The notes under the pieces are model-generated. The model was not told where the DNA came from, did not search any database, and saw only the letters and a program-made list of their open reading frames with translations. From contig JACGCM010002784.1 in NCBI GenBank assembly GCA_014058105.1, positions 2,976,001 through 3,040,000 of the forward strand: 64,000 bases of DNA, in the 5' to 3' direction. This DNA is from Kingdonia uniflora (Eukaryota > Streptophyta > Magnoliopsida > Ranunculales > Circaeasteraceae). This document shows positions 55,715 to 64,000 of this stretch, one piece after another. Position 1 is the first letter of the stretch, and each line of letters opens with the position of its first letter. Made by a program: the position numbers and the translations under genes.

Positions 55715-56866
55715 TTAGACATCTCCAGCATCAGAATCATACTCAAACTCTTGCGACTCCTGTGGCTCCTGGACTGGACGAAGACCCCTAACATCAGTCT
55801 TAATAGTCTCTAGTCGACCCTCAATAGCACCCAACCTGGTCGACACCGTCTGAAGCATGCTCCCAATACTCTGAAGAGAAAACACCTCTTGAGGCTGTGC
55901 AGCTAAGCTAGAAGAACCTATGTACTCTTCTGGAAGAGTAGGCTCAGAAGGTAGCACAGGAGGAAGATGAGATACACTCTTGTGAAAGTTACTCACATCC
56001 AATTATTCATTTTTGGTATCCTCAGGTTCATTTGGAAATACCTTGCAACCAGCAGCAGTAAGAATTTCCATAACAAGTCGAGCAAATGGTAATGAACTCT
56101 GAGTTACCATTTTGGTTCTAGCATCAATCATCTCCTCAATGATGATATTAGGTAGATCTAGCTCAATATCATTCTTGAAGGCATAAAGAAAAACCTTTAT
56201 CCGCTCAAAGAGTTCATTCTTTTGAGAACGCGGAATGATATTCGAAATAGCTATGCTATCTACCAGGCGAGACTCATCATCTAACATCTTTCAGGAAACA
56301 ATACCTGATCCAGTATATAGACGATGTTGAGCCGTGATGTCAATGACCATATTATGCAACTCAGGAAGAATAGGAACCCCATCCTCCTCAAACTCCCCCT
56401 CAGAAGTAGCAGCAGGCCAGGGATAATACGATGCTGGCCAAATACATCACGGAACCGCAACGTACTGAGAAAAACGGAAATCAAAAATAGTGTAGATACT
56501 GTCCCTAGTGACTGTGAACGTGGTGCCATCAATAGTGACGGAGAAAGTTTGACAATATAGTGTATGGACATGCTCAAGTTGCAGAGTAGTATAGAAAAAT
56601 TGAACAATCCTCGGGTAGACCTTACCTGAAGGAGTAAGAATCTTGGTCCAATTTCTTCCTCTAAATTTTGTAAACACCCGTGCATATCCTGCATTAACCT
56701 CATAAACACTCTTGATGTCAACAATTTGTTCTTTCACAATTGGCCGATCTCGAAAGCCTTTGTCAGCAGCCCAATATACCGGGTTACCACCAGCCCACTG
56801 ACCATCAAGAATTCCTATATCATCGGAGCGTGGCCTCTTTGTTCCTCCCCGTACCTTTGGAGCCAT
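55715..56866 (-). pseudogene. Accessory gene of element K (plant transposon-associated protein)
   Basis: A single frame of 384 codons from ATG 56866 to the stop at 55715, broken only by two TGA and one TAA codons at about 56447, 56288 and 56003. It starts MAPKVRGGTKRPRSDD, a basic, possibly nuclear-targeting N terminus. A globular part follows (VFTKFRGRNWTKILTPSGKV; LQLEHVHTLYCQTFSVTIDG), later LVDSIAISNIIPRSQKNELF and SLPFARLVMEILTAAGC, then an acidic, glutamine-rich tail. The pattern resembles the 'putative plant transposon protein' domain found in many plant retrotransposon-linked proteins; I cannot confirm this without a search. It sits where SIRE elements carry an env-like gene, but I see no signal peptide or transmembrane segment, so an envelope role is not supported. 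Confidence 0.65.
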
Positions 56867-57461
56867 AGCGCATACTCCAAGAAATTTGTCTGCAACACCA
56901 ACAATACCAAACCAAAGAAACCAATACCCCAAGTAATAACTACTTCCACAAATAGTACTCCAATAATCAAACTCAAAACCTACAATAAACAATCCACCAC
57001 CTCCCTAAACTTAACCAACACGGTTAAGCAGGGGATCCTAAACAAGTACAATATCAACCAAAACCTGCAGTAATCAATCCCAACTCCAACCCCCAATTCT
57101 TTTTCAATGATGTTCAACAATGCACCCAACCAATCAATCAATTCTTCAAACACACAAACATAAATCACCTTGTCCAAACAGTAAATATAATTCCCAAAAC
57201 CAACAATGCACACAATTTCAACAATCACAGAGGTGCAATAAACAACTTAGGAAATTCTTCATATATTTATAATCAAATTCATCCAAAGAAGCATATCAGA
57301 GAAAAACAAACTAAGGCACAAACAGCACGGTGAACAAAACTTACCAAATTGAAATCTATGCGTCAAATTGAGAGTGGAGGAGTAGAGGAGATACCAACTT
57401 CAACGAATTCCCTTGCAATTAAGACCCAACAACAAGCTTAGAGCAACAATGGTGGAGTGCA

Positions 57462-57464
<3 letters not shown>

Positions 57465-57494
<30 letters not shown>
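57465..57494. repeat. (GA)15 microsatellite
   Basis: Thirty bases of uninterrupted GA, about 600 bp upstream of the accessory gene start and 50 bp downstream of the palindrome pair in minus sense. Confidence 0.95.
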
Positions 57495-57496
<2 letters not shown>

Positions 57497-57542
57497 AAAA
57501 AATAAGCCAAATTTGTTTTCTAAAAGCAACCAAACCTGAGAC

Positions 57543-57575
57543 TCGTTCGAACGACTAGATAAGTCGTTTGAATGA
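57543..57575. promoter_or_regulatory. Promoter-like module resembling the K LTR U3
   Basis: TCGTTCGAACGA at 57543-57554 and the variant TCGTTTGAATGA at 57564-57575, again exactly 21 bp apart. The bases between them and the adjacent TGGAAA-type flank resemble the U3 pairs. Read on the minus strand the module precedes the CT run and the accessory gene. Confidence 0.6.
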
Positions 57576-58482
57576 AACATAATATTTTCCAAAAAAAATA
57601 CACTGTAGCTTGGAAATGGATGAAACAAAAGAAGTAATGGATGAAAAAGAGGAAATGGATGAAACAAAAGAAAAACTCATCCAAAATCACTGAGGAGTCA
57701 TAGACAAACTCATCCAAAAAACTCATCCAAAATCATTGTTGCTATCACCTTCATTGTTGTTATCAACACATTTTCTCGCACTATTTGAATTTATACTTTG
57801 TTGTAACAAAACATTCTCCTAAGAAATACTCATATACACATCACCCTTCATCTTATATTTCTTCCTGTCCTCAGAACAAAAGGTTTAAACAAGAATTTGG
57901 CGAATACAAAGAAATGGCTTATTTTAGGCTCAACGGGTAGCAAGTGAATTAACGAGGTTGGTTAGATTCTAAAAGGTCAAAATAGGAGTAAATAAAAATG
58001 TCTAAAATCATGTCCTAAGAGTTGTGCAATATCTCATTTCGCCTCGAATCAAGTAGAGAATATGTTATAGTATGTTAACTTGAATTATATATTACCACCA
58101 ACAATCGACTAATACATAAAATAATGAGATTATATATAAAGAGAGATTTTGCGGGAAAGAATTTATTTAATAACACTTAAAGCTAGAGCAAAAGGTCAGA
58201 TCCTCACATAATGTTAGGTAACGAAGTCTCTTCATGGACCCTCAAGATTTCTACTTACACCTAGAGTAGGGACAGTTGGACCTCATAACGATCAAGTAAT
58301 ACCAAGTAACTCAGGCATTAAATAAATATATAACACATAAATAGTTTCCATTCATGCATATGCAAAGCTACGATAGGCTAAGTGCAAAACAGGGGAGATA
58401 GTCATTAAGAGTAAAAGACACGACACATACTTGACGATGTCCACAAGATAGCGACACCATAAGCAGAAAGACCTGAGAGATT

Positions 58483-59964
58483 TTAGGAAATAGAACAAAC
58501 ACCAATAACGCATCGAAGATTTTCAAACCGAATAACATCCAAAGGTTTGGCGACGAGATCAACAAGTTGGTTCTCTGTACGAATATACTCCACAATTACA
58601 ATCTTCCGCTCAACAAGGTCTCGAATGAAGCAAAATCGGATGTTAATGTGTTTGGTCCGCGAATGTTGTTCAGGATTCTTGAAAATGTTGATTGTTCTTG
58701 TATTATCACAATAAAGTGACATTACTCCCTGATTCAACCCATACTCATGTAACATTTACTTCATCTAGACTAGTTGAGTACTACAACTTCTCGTAGCAAT
58801 ATACTCTGCCTCTGCAGTAGACTGTAAAATGCAATTCTATTTCTTACTTTGCCATGCCACAAGATTGCTTCCAATGTAGTAACATCCCCCAAAAGTATTC
58901 TTCTTTTCATCAGAATTTCCGGCCCAATCGGTATCTGAGAATCCAATAATTTCAGATGTAATGTCCCGAGTATACCACAATTTAAACTCACAAGTCCCAA
59001 AAAAATATCGAATGATCCGTTTAACAGCGTGTAAGTGAGACTCCTTAGGACTTGCATGATAACATGCACATATGCAAACACTGAACACAATGTCTGGTCG
59101 ACTAGCTGCATGATACAACAAGCTTCCTATCATGCCCCTATATATCCTTTGATCCACATCAGTACCTGCAGAGTCTTTACTCAATTTTGTGGAAGTGCTC
59201 ATTGGTGTCCAGACATGTTTGGAGGAATCAAGACCAAACTTTTTGACAATATCCTTAGCATATTTATATTGAGAAACAAAGATACCATTCTCCCGTTGCT
59301 TGATTTGAAGACCTAAGAAGTAGGTCAATTCTCCAGCCATGCTCATCTCGAACTCTTTTCCCATTAACTCGCCGAATGCTTTGACACGAGAGTCCGACAT
59401 AGAGCAAAAAACAATATTATCCACATAAAATTGAGCAATAAGAATGTCATCTCCTTCCTGCTGAATAAATAATATCTTATCAACTCCCCCTCGAATGAAC
59501 CCATTTCCAAGTAGAAAGTTTGAAAGTTTATCATACCACGCTCGAGGAGCTTGTTTTAGGCCATAAAGTGCTTTCTTCAAATGATAAACATGCTCCGGGT
59601 GATGAGGATCTTCAAACCCCTTTGGTTGAGCTACATACACTTCTTCCTCAAGTAGCCCATTCAAGAATACACTTTTCACATCCATCTGATAAAGTTTAAA
59701 TTTTTTATGACAAGCAAAAGCTAAAAGCATCCGAATCGATTCAAGTCTAGCTCTAGGAGCCAAAGTTTCTTCGACATCCACCCCTTTTATTTGATTGTAT
59801 CCCTGAGCTACCAACCTTGCTTTGTTTTGATTTTGAACAACATCATCGTTCTCATCAAACTTGTTCTTATAAATCCACTTAGTGCTAATAATATTAGTAT
59901 TTTCCGATCGTGATACTAAGTCCCACACATCTTGGTGCTTGAATTCATTGAGCTCATCTTGCAT
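58483..59964 (-). pseudogene. Element K reverse transcriptase and RNase H
   Basis: The frame 58837-59964 (375 codons) covers the end of the linker and [82 protein letters not shown] and [11 protein letters not shown]. The catalytic box is YVDN instead of YVDD (codon 59416-59418), a loss of the second aspartate. [13 protein letters not shown] and [20 protein letters not shown] follow, then the RNase H start [20 protein letters not shown] and a TAG. RNase H ends in 58483-58755 (LYCDNTRTINIFKNPEQHSR; HINIRFCFIRDLVERK). The long open frame with a dead active site is noteworthy. Confidence 0.9.
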
Positions 59965-59976
59965 GGCGTTAATCCA

Positions 59977-61250
59977 TTATTCATCAGATAAGGCATCTTT
60001 CACGTTGGTTGGTTCAATGATGGACACATAACACACACTCTCCACTGTCTCATATAACGTAGAACAATAATACCCTATATATCTAGCGGACTCATGAAGT
60101 GTAGGACATTCATAATCATCAAGGTATCTAGGAGCACCACAATTCTGAGAGGGATTAGTACAGACAGTAGCATTTGGTGCTAAAATTTCCCCAGAAGATG
60201 TTGTAGGAGCTTCAGCGTGAGAGTCTATTTGAACATCTTGTATTGCAATAGATGAGGTTGGCAGGGAATCTTCTTGAACATTGATATCTCCATCATCTGT
60301 TTGTCCTAGAACTGTCGAGTCGTCAACTACCACATTAATTGACTCTATGACCATTTTGGTCTTTAAGTTGTAAATACGATAAGCCCTACTGTTTGTAGCA
60401 TATCCCAGTAAAATACATTCATCGCTTCGGGCATTAAATTTTCCAATGTTCTCCCAATCACAAGTGACATAACACTTACATCCAAAGCACACGAAAGTAT
60501 TTCGAGTTCAGCTTTTTTCCAAACCAGAGTTCATACGGCGTGTTAAGTATAAAAGGATGTAAATAAACTGTGTTGATAATGTAACACGGGGTATGAATAA
60601 CTTCTTCCCAAAAGTGATTAGGAACATTCTTTCCATGAAGTAATACCCGCCCCATTTCCTGTAGAACTCGGTTCTTTCTTTCTGCAACTCTATTTTGTTG
60701 TGGTGTGATTGGTACTGAAAATTCATGTTTGATCCCATTCGCTTTACAGTACTCACCTCCATGATCACTTCAAATTCTATCAATAGAACAGTCTTTCTCA
60801 TTCTGTATTCGCAGGGTTATAGTATGAAATTCTTCAAATGTATCCGACTTCTGCTTTAATAGTGCGATCCAGGTGAATCGTGAAAAATCATCAACTATAA
60901 CCAAAATGTACTTCTTTCCACCCAAAGTACTTACTCTCATAAGACCCATCAAGTCCATATGAATTAACTCCAGAACTCGCGTAGTGGCAATGTTGGTATA
61001 TTTTTTGTGAGCACTCTTGGCATACTTTCTAATTTGACATGGTCCACACACTGTATCGGTTAGCTTGCTTAGTTTCGGAACCCCACAAACTATTTCCTTA
61101 CTTGTAATCTTCGCCAGATCGCTGAAGTTCACATGTCCTAACCGTTGGTGCCAAAGTTCAACATCGCTTATCTTAGCAACTTTACATAATATCCCATTTT
61201 GCGATATAGCATAACACTTGTCCAAAGTTCGATCAGCAGTCACAATGCAT
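59977..61250 (-). pseudogene. Element K integrase and linker
   Basis: Zinc end: LWHQRLGHVNFSDLAKITSK and VCGPCQIRK. Core: LIHMDLMGLMRVSTLGGKKY, ILVIVDDFSRFTWIALL, then a TGA (CGA expected) before SDHGGEYCKANGIKHEFSVP and PQQNRVAERKNR with the glutamate. The C-terminal half leads via a one-base shift near 60495 to FGCKCYVTCDWENIGKF, ARSDECILLGYATNSRAYRI and a long acidic linker to 59977; a TAA separates it from the RT frame. The catalytic D,D,E residues are present. Confidence 0.87.
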
Positions 61251-61379
61251 TTCCCGGCATTATCAAAGACACGGGTAAGTTTTCTTGTCGAATGTTACTG
61301 TGTTGTCCACATCACATAAGTGACTCACAGTCAGAAGATTTGCAGTAGTCCTTTAACATAGAGTACATTATCGATTGTC

Positions 61380-61545
61380 GGGCACCCAATTCTATCTATA
61401 CTCCCCTTTCCCACAATCTTTCCACTCATTCCTCCTCCAAAAGTAATATCACCTCCTTCAATATCTGTGACATTATTCAGGCGTGTAGCATCCCCTATCA
61501 TGTGCCGAGAACATCCACTATCTACATACCACTATGTATAATTAA
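61380..61545 (-). pseudogene. Element K protease core
   Basis: WYVDSGCSRHMIGDATRLNN carries the copia protease active site (D-S-G), followed by ITFGGGMSGKIVGKGSID and GCPTIDNVLYVKGL. A stop precedes the tryptophan and two stops follow after LLQIF. Confidence 0.82.
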
Positions 61546-61630
61546 ATATATTTAGAACTATTACTGCAACATAAGACCGTAATTGTGGTAGAAGGTCCTT
61601 CTTATGGACTCAAATAGATCTCACTTTCTT

Positions 61631-63455
61631 CTATTCTTCTGTCGCTTGAGTCATATTCCTGAAACTATTAAAAGACTTTTGGGCAACAAACGAGTTAGCA
61701 AATGATTGGGCATATAATCGATAGGGTTTCCCTCTTTCCAAATGTAGATTATCCCTACCACAGAATTGAAGAACATATCTACAATAGGGAGTAAGATGAC
61801 CCTTTCGACCACAAGCCTCACAATAAAATACATGAAAAACAAAAGGTTGTTTAGTCTGTTTGTGAGGAACATTAGTAACTCTTTGTTTGGGCAGAGATGA
61901 CACTAGAGTAGCTTTGACAAACATGGTGATTTGCGGTGTAGACTTAGCAATTTGTTCATCAAATCCAAATCCCATTTTGTCAGTACCATTTTTGCTCATA
62001 CTTAACATTTTGTCAATATTCTTTGCTCTATGGAGAAAAACTTCAAGTTTCTGCTTAGTGAAAGTCAAGTCAAGTTTAAGCTTTTCAAGTTTAGTTTCAG
62101 TCAATTTTAATTTCCCCACAACAGTATGTTTTTCTTTTTCAAACACATCAAGTTTGACAATAAGAACATCTTTCTCTTTCTAAAGTTTCTCAAGCTGAGA
62201 AATAAGTTGAGAATACAATTCTTCAATCTTGGGTTCTTCACTATTATCACTTTCATAAACACTCTGATCTTCAATAAAGTTTTTTAGTTCAAAAGAGTTA
62301 AAATAATTATTATTAAATTTTATTATACTAGGAAATGCACAATAGTTGCCATTTTCATATTCTTGGGGATGATCATCAAATTCATCATTATCATCATCCC
62401 AAGTTACTTTAATATTCATGGCCTTATGGTTGCTATTAGAGCTCTTAGTGGGACAACTGTGAGCATAGTGACCATACTTGTGACATCTATAGCATTCAAC
62501 CTTATTAAGATCTTGATCAAAGTCGTTGTGAGGAAGAGTACTTGAGTTAGTTTGTTTGCCATATGACTTAATACGGTCATGAGGGCGAGACATGTAATTT
62601 ACATTTTGCCCTTGTTTCTCAAATTGCCTCTTTTTCAAAAGTTTTCTAAATTGCTGGCTTATAAGGGAAATCTGAGAGTCAAAGTCAAGTTCCACATTAT
62701 TGTCAAAGACACAGTAGTTGTCAATATCTCTGGTTCCCTGAGAAGACGAAGAGTTGGAGAAAGACTTAAATGCCACACTCTTATTCTTCTTAGGGTTTTC
62801 CATTTCCATTTCAATTTCAAACGTACAAAATTTTCTAGCAAGTGTGTCAGGTTTCATGGTTTAAAGATTGTGCGCTTCCTCTATGGCATCACGTCTGGAT
62901 CTAAAACTCTTAGGAAGAGATCTTAAAATTTTGCGCACTATTTGAACATCAGTGTATCCAGCTCCTAAAGAAAAACTGTTGTTGACAATATCGCTAAGTC
63001 TGGCATAAACCTCACTAAATAACTCATTCTGATGTTTTCAAATTGAGATGTGAACATTTACAGTTTACTTTCTTTAACTGTATCATCACCTTCGTAAGTA
63101 CGCATCAAGATGTCCTAAGCATCTTTCGAAGTGGTACACACAGATATGTGCCTATGCTCACTTTGGCTCAACGAATTAAAAATAATATTAAGACCTTTAG
63201 AATTAGACCTATATATTTCTTTTTATTCCGTGGATCATTGATTTCTAGGTTTAGGAACTTCTAAAGCAATTGCTGGTTCACCCCGCATAACAGTCGGGGC
63301 ACCCATCCATCTTTAATGGCAATATAGACATCTTCTCCCATGGATTGCAAGAAGGCAATCATTCGAACCTTCCAGTAAGGGAAGTTCGTGCCATCAAAGA
63401 GTGGTGGACGATTTATAGAACCTCCAAATTTTTGGGAATCCAATAAATTAAGCAA
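61631..63455 (-). pseudogene. Element K gag
   Basis: The N-terminal domain (63261-63455) reads NRPPLFDGTNFPYWKVRMIA, FLQSMGEDVYIAI, the start of a SIRE/UBN2-type gag. A stretch with stops and shifts (62860-63260) retains a VNCKCSHLNL...LCQT pattern in mixed frames. From 62857 the frame gives a Lys/Ser-rich region, the zinc knuckle CYRCHKYGHYAHSC, an acidic part, a stop (TAG), a coiled coil (KLKLTETKLEKLKLDLTFTK) and a second zinc knuckle CEACGRKGHLTPYC near 61800. Long gags with two knuckles fit SIRE elements. Confidence 0.83.
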
Positions 63456-63503
63456 TCACATAAATAGGATCACAGCTCAGGATATAAAACCTACAAGTGA
63501 TTC

Positions 63504-63516
63504 TGCTCTGATACCA
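63504..63516 (-). other. Primer-binding site of element K
   Basis: Minus strand TGGTATCAGAGCA, the initiator-Met primer site, two bases from the LTR. Unchanged from the copia consensus. Confidence 0.9.
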
Positions 63517-63518
63517 AT

Positions 63519-64000
63519 TGAAATTCTATGTGCTCTTATTTAATGTATTTCGATAAATTAGGTCAGAACTATTTCTATTAATCAATGATCTAGTATTAAA
63601 TAGAAACAATCAAAAGTAAAGACAAGGAATTAAAAGACACATACAATTGTTCACCCTGTGGAAACTCCTTACACGGGAGAAAAACCACAGGTCGTTGTCG
63701 ATGAAATCGATAATAAAAAAACTACTAATCAAAAAGAGTTTAATCAGAATTACACTTACAAATTTGATAACCTAATCTTAAGATTTCTCTCTTCTGACTA
63801 AAGATTCTCACCCAATCTTCTTTTGTTCTCACAGAAACTCTTCTTGATCACACACCAAGAATCTTCTTATGTTCTCGCAATAACCCTTCTTGATCTCACA
63901 CCAAGAATCTTCTTCAACAATATGTAGGAAGTATTGCAAATCTAACTCAGGATAAATCTTAAGATTAGAGGAGGCCTGATTGATCTTGAATTCATACTCT
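63519..64000 (-). repeat. 5' LTR of element K, cut by the window edge
   Basis: TGAAATTCTATGTGC and on; 482 bp visible, aligned with 54130 onward with scattered differences. It carries two 46-bp repeats where the other LTR has three. The U3 part with the palindromes would lie beyond 64000. Confidence 0.9.

Larger units (their letters stand above)
56867..58482 (-). other. Spacer between pol and accessory gene of element K
   Basis: About 1.6 kb without a credible coding frame. It holds a promoter-like module with the LTR palindrome pair (57543-57575), a (GA)15 run (57465-57494; a CT run on the transcribed strand, common in plant 5' leaders) and short ACTCATCCAAAA repeats near 57660-57735. The remainder (57740-58480) is AT-rich with nothing I can name. 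Confidence 0.6.
54130..64000 (-). mobile_element. Element K: SIRE-like Ty1/copia retrotransposon with accessory gene
   Basis: At least 9.87 kb in minus orientation, running off the right edge inside its 5' LTR. Order from right: LTR, initiator-Met primer site, gag with two zinc knuckles, protease, integrase, RT, RNase H, about 1.6 kb spacer, an accessory reading frame, polypurine tract, 3' LTR (1006 bp). The large size, long LTRs, long gag and an extra gene after pol are hallmarks of the SIRE/Maximus group. All genes carry stops or shifts. Confidence 0.88.

Noticed and set aside
55715..56866. Retroviral-type envelope gene
   Set aside because: No signal peptide, transmembrane segment or fusion-type region is visible, although the position matches the env-like gene of SIRE elements.

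Overview
This is a stretch of plant nuclear heterochromatin, most likely from a eudicot. No host gene, tRNA or rRNA was found. Nearly everything is decayed, nested retrotransposon sequence: Ty3/gypsy elements of the Athila type and of a second type that matches the Tat lineage (antisense accessory genes between pol and the 3' LTR), two Ty1/copia elements (one SIRE-like), an L1-type LINE and one solo-LTR-like insertion. The species cannot be told from the sequence. Letters A-K below are local labels.

Layout. 1-1381: 3' end and LTR of a gypsy element A (+), inserted into the pol gene of an Athila-like element B (-; protease/gag 1382-4233, leader, tRNA-Asp-type primer site 5793-5809, 5' LTR 5812-7040). 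7041-8115: protease/RT scrap C (+). 8116-8569: chromovirus-like gag scrap D (-). 8570-26097: element E (-), split by the complete element F (-, 9330-22278, two about 765-bp LTRs) and cut on its right by element G (-, 26098-about 31340). 31341-46411: an L1-type LINE (+), split inside its reverse transcriptase by element H (-, 32722-44122). 46412-47917: AT-rich, nothing recognisable. 47918-53594: copia element I (-) with a TG...CA insertion J (50163-51289) in its integrase, flanked by an exact 5-bp duplication. 54130-64000: SIRE-like copia element K (-), running off the window.

The most interesting layer is in E, F, G and H. All four carry, between the 3' end of pol and the 3' LTR, an antisense (+ strand) cassette of two genes. 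Gene 1 is a small protein of roughly 90-110 residues behind a TATAAATA-type box. Gene 2 has its own TATA box, a non-coding first exon, introns at matching places and coiled-coil regions. Gene 2 and the sense pol converge on a tandem-repeat array present in F, G and H. The copies are diverged and broken, yet their layout and protein similarity are retained, so this looks like a long-lived antisense module of the lineage. Element K carries a different accessory gene in sense orientation in the env-like position, with a promoter-like module that resembles its own LTR U3: paired TCGTTCGAACGA palindromes 21 bp apart.

Most coding regions carry in-frame stops (often TGA/TAG/TAA where CGA/CAG/CAA is expected), single-base frameshifts and lost catalytic residues, which fits old, methylated and silenced elements.
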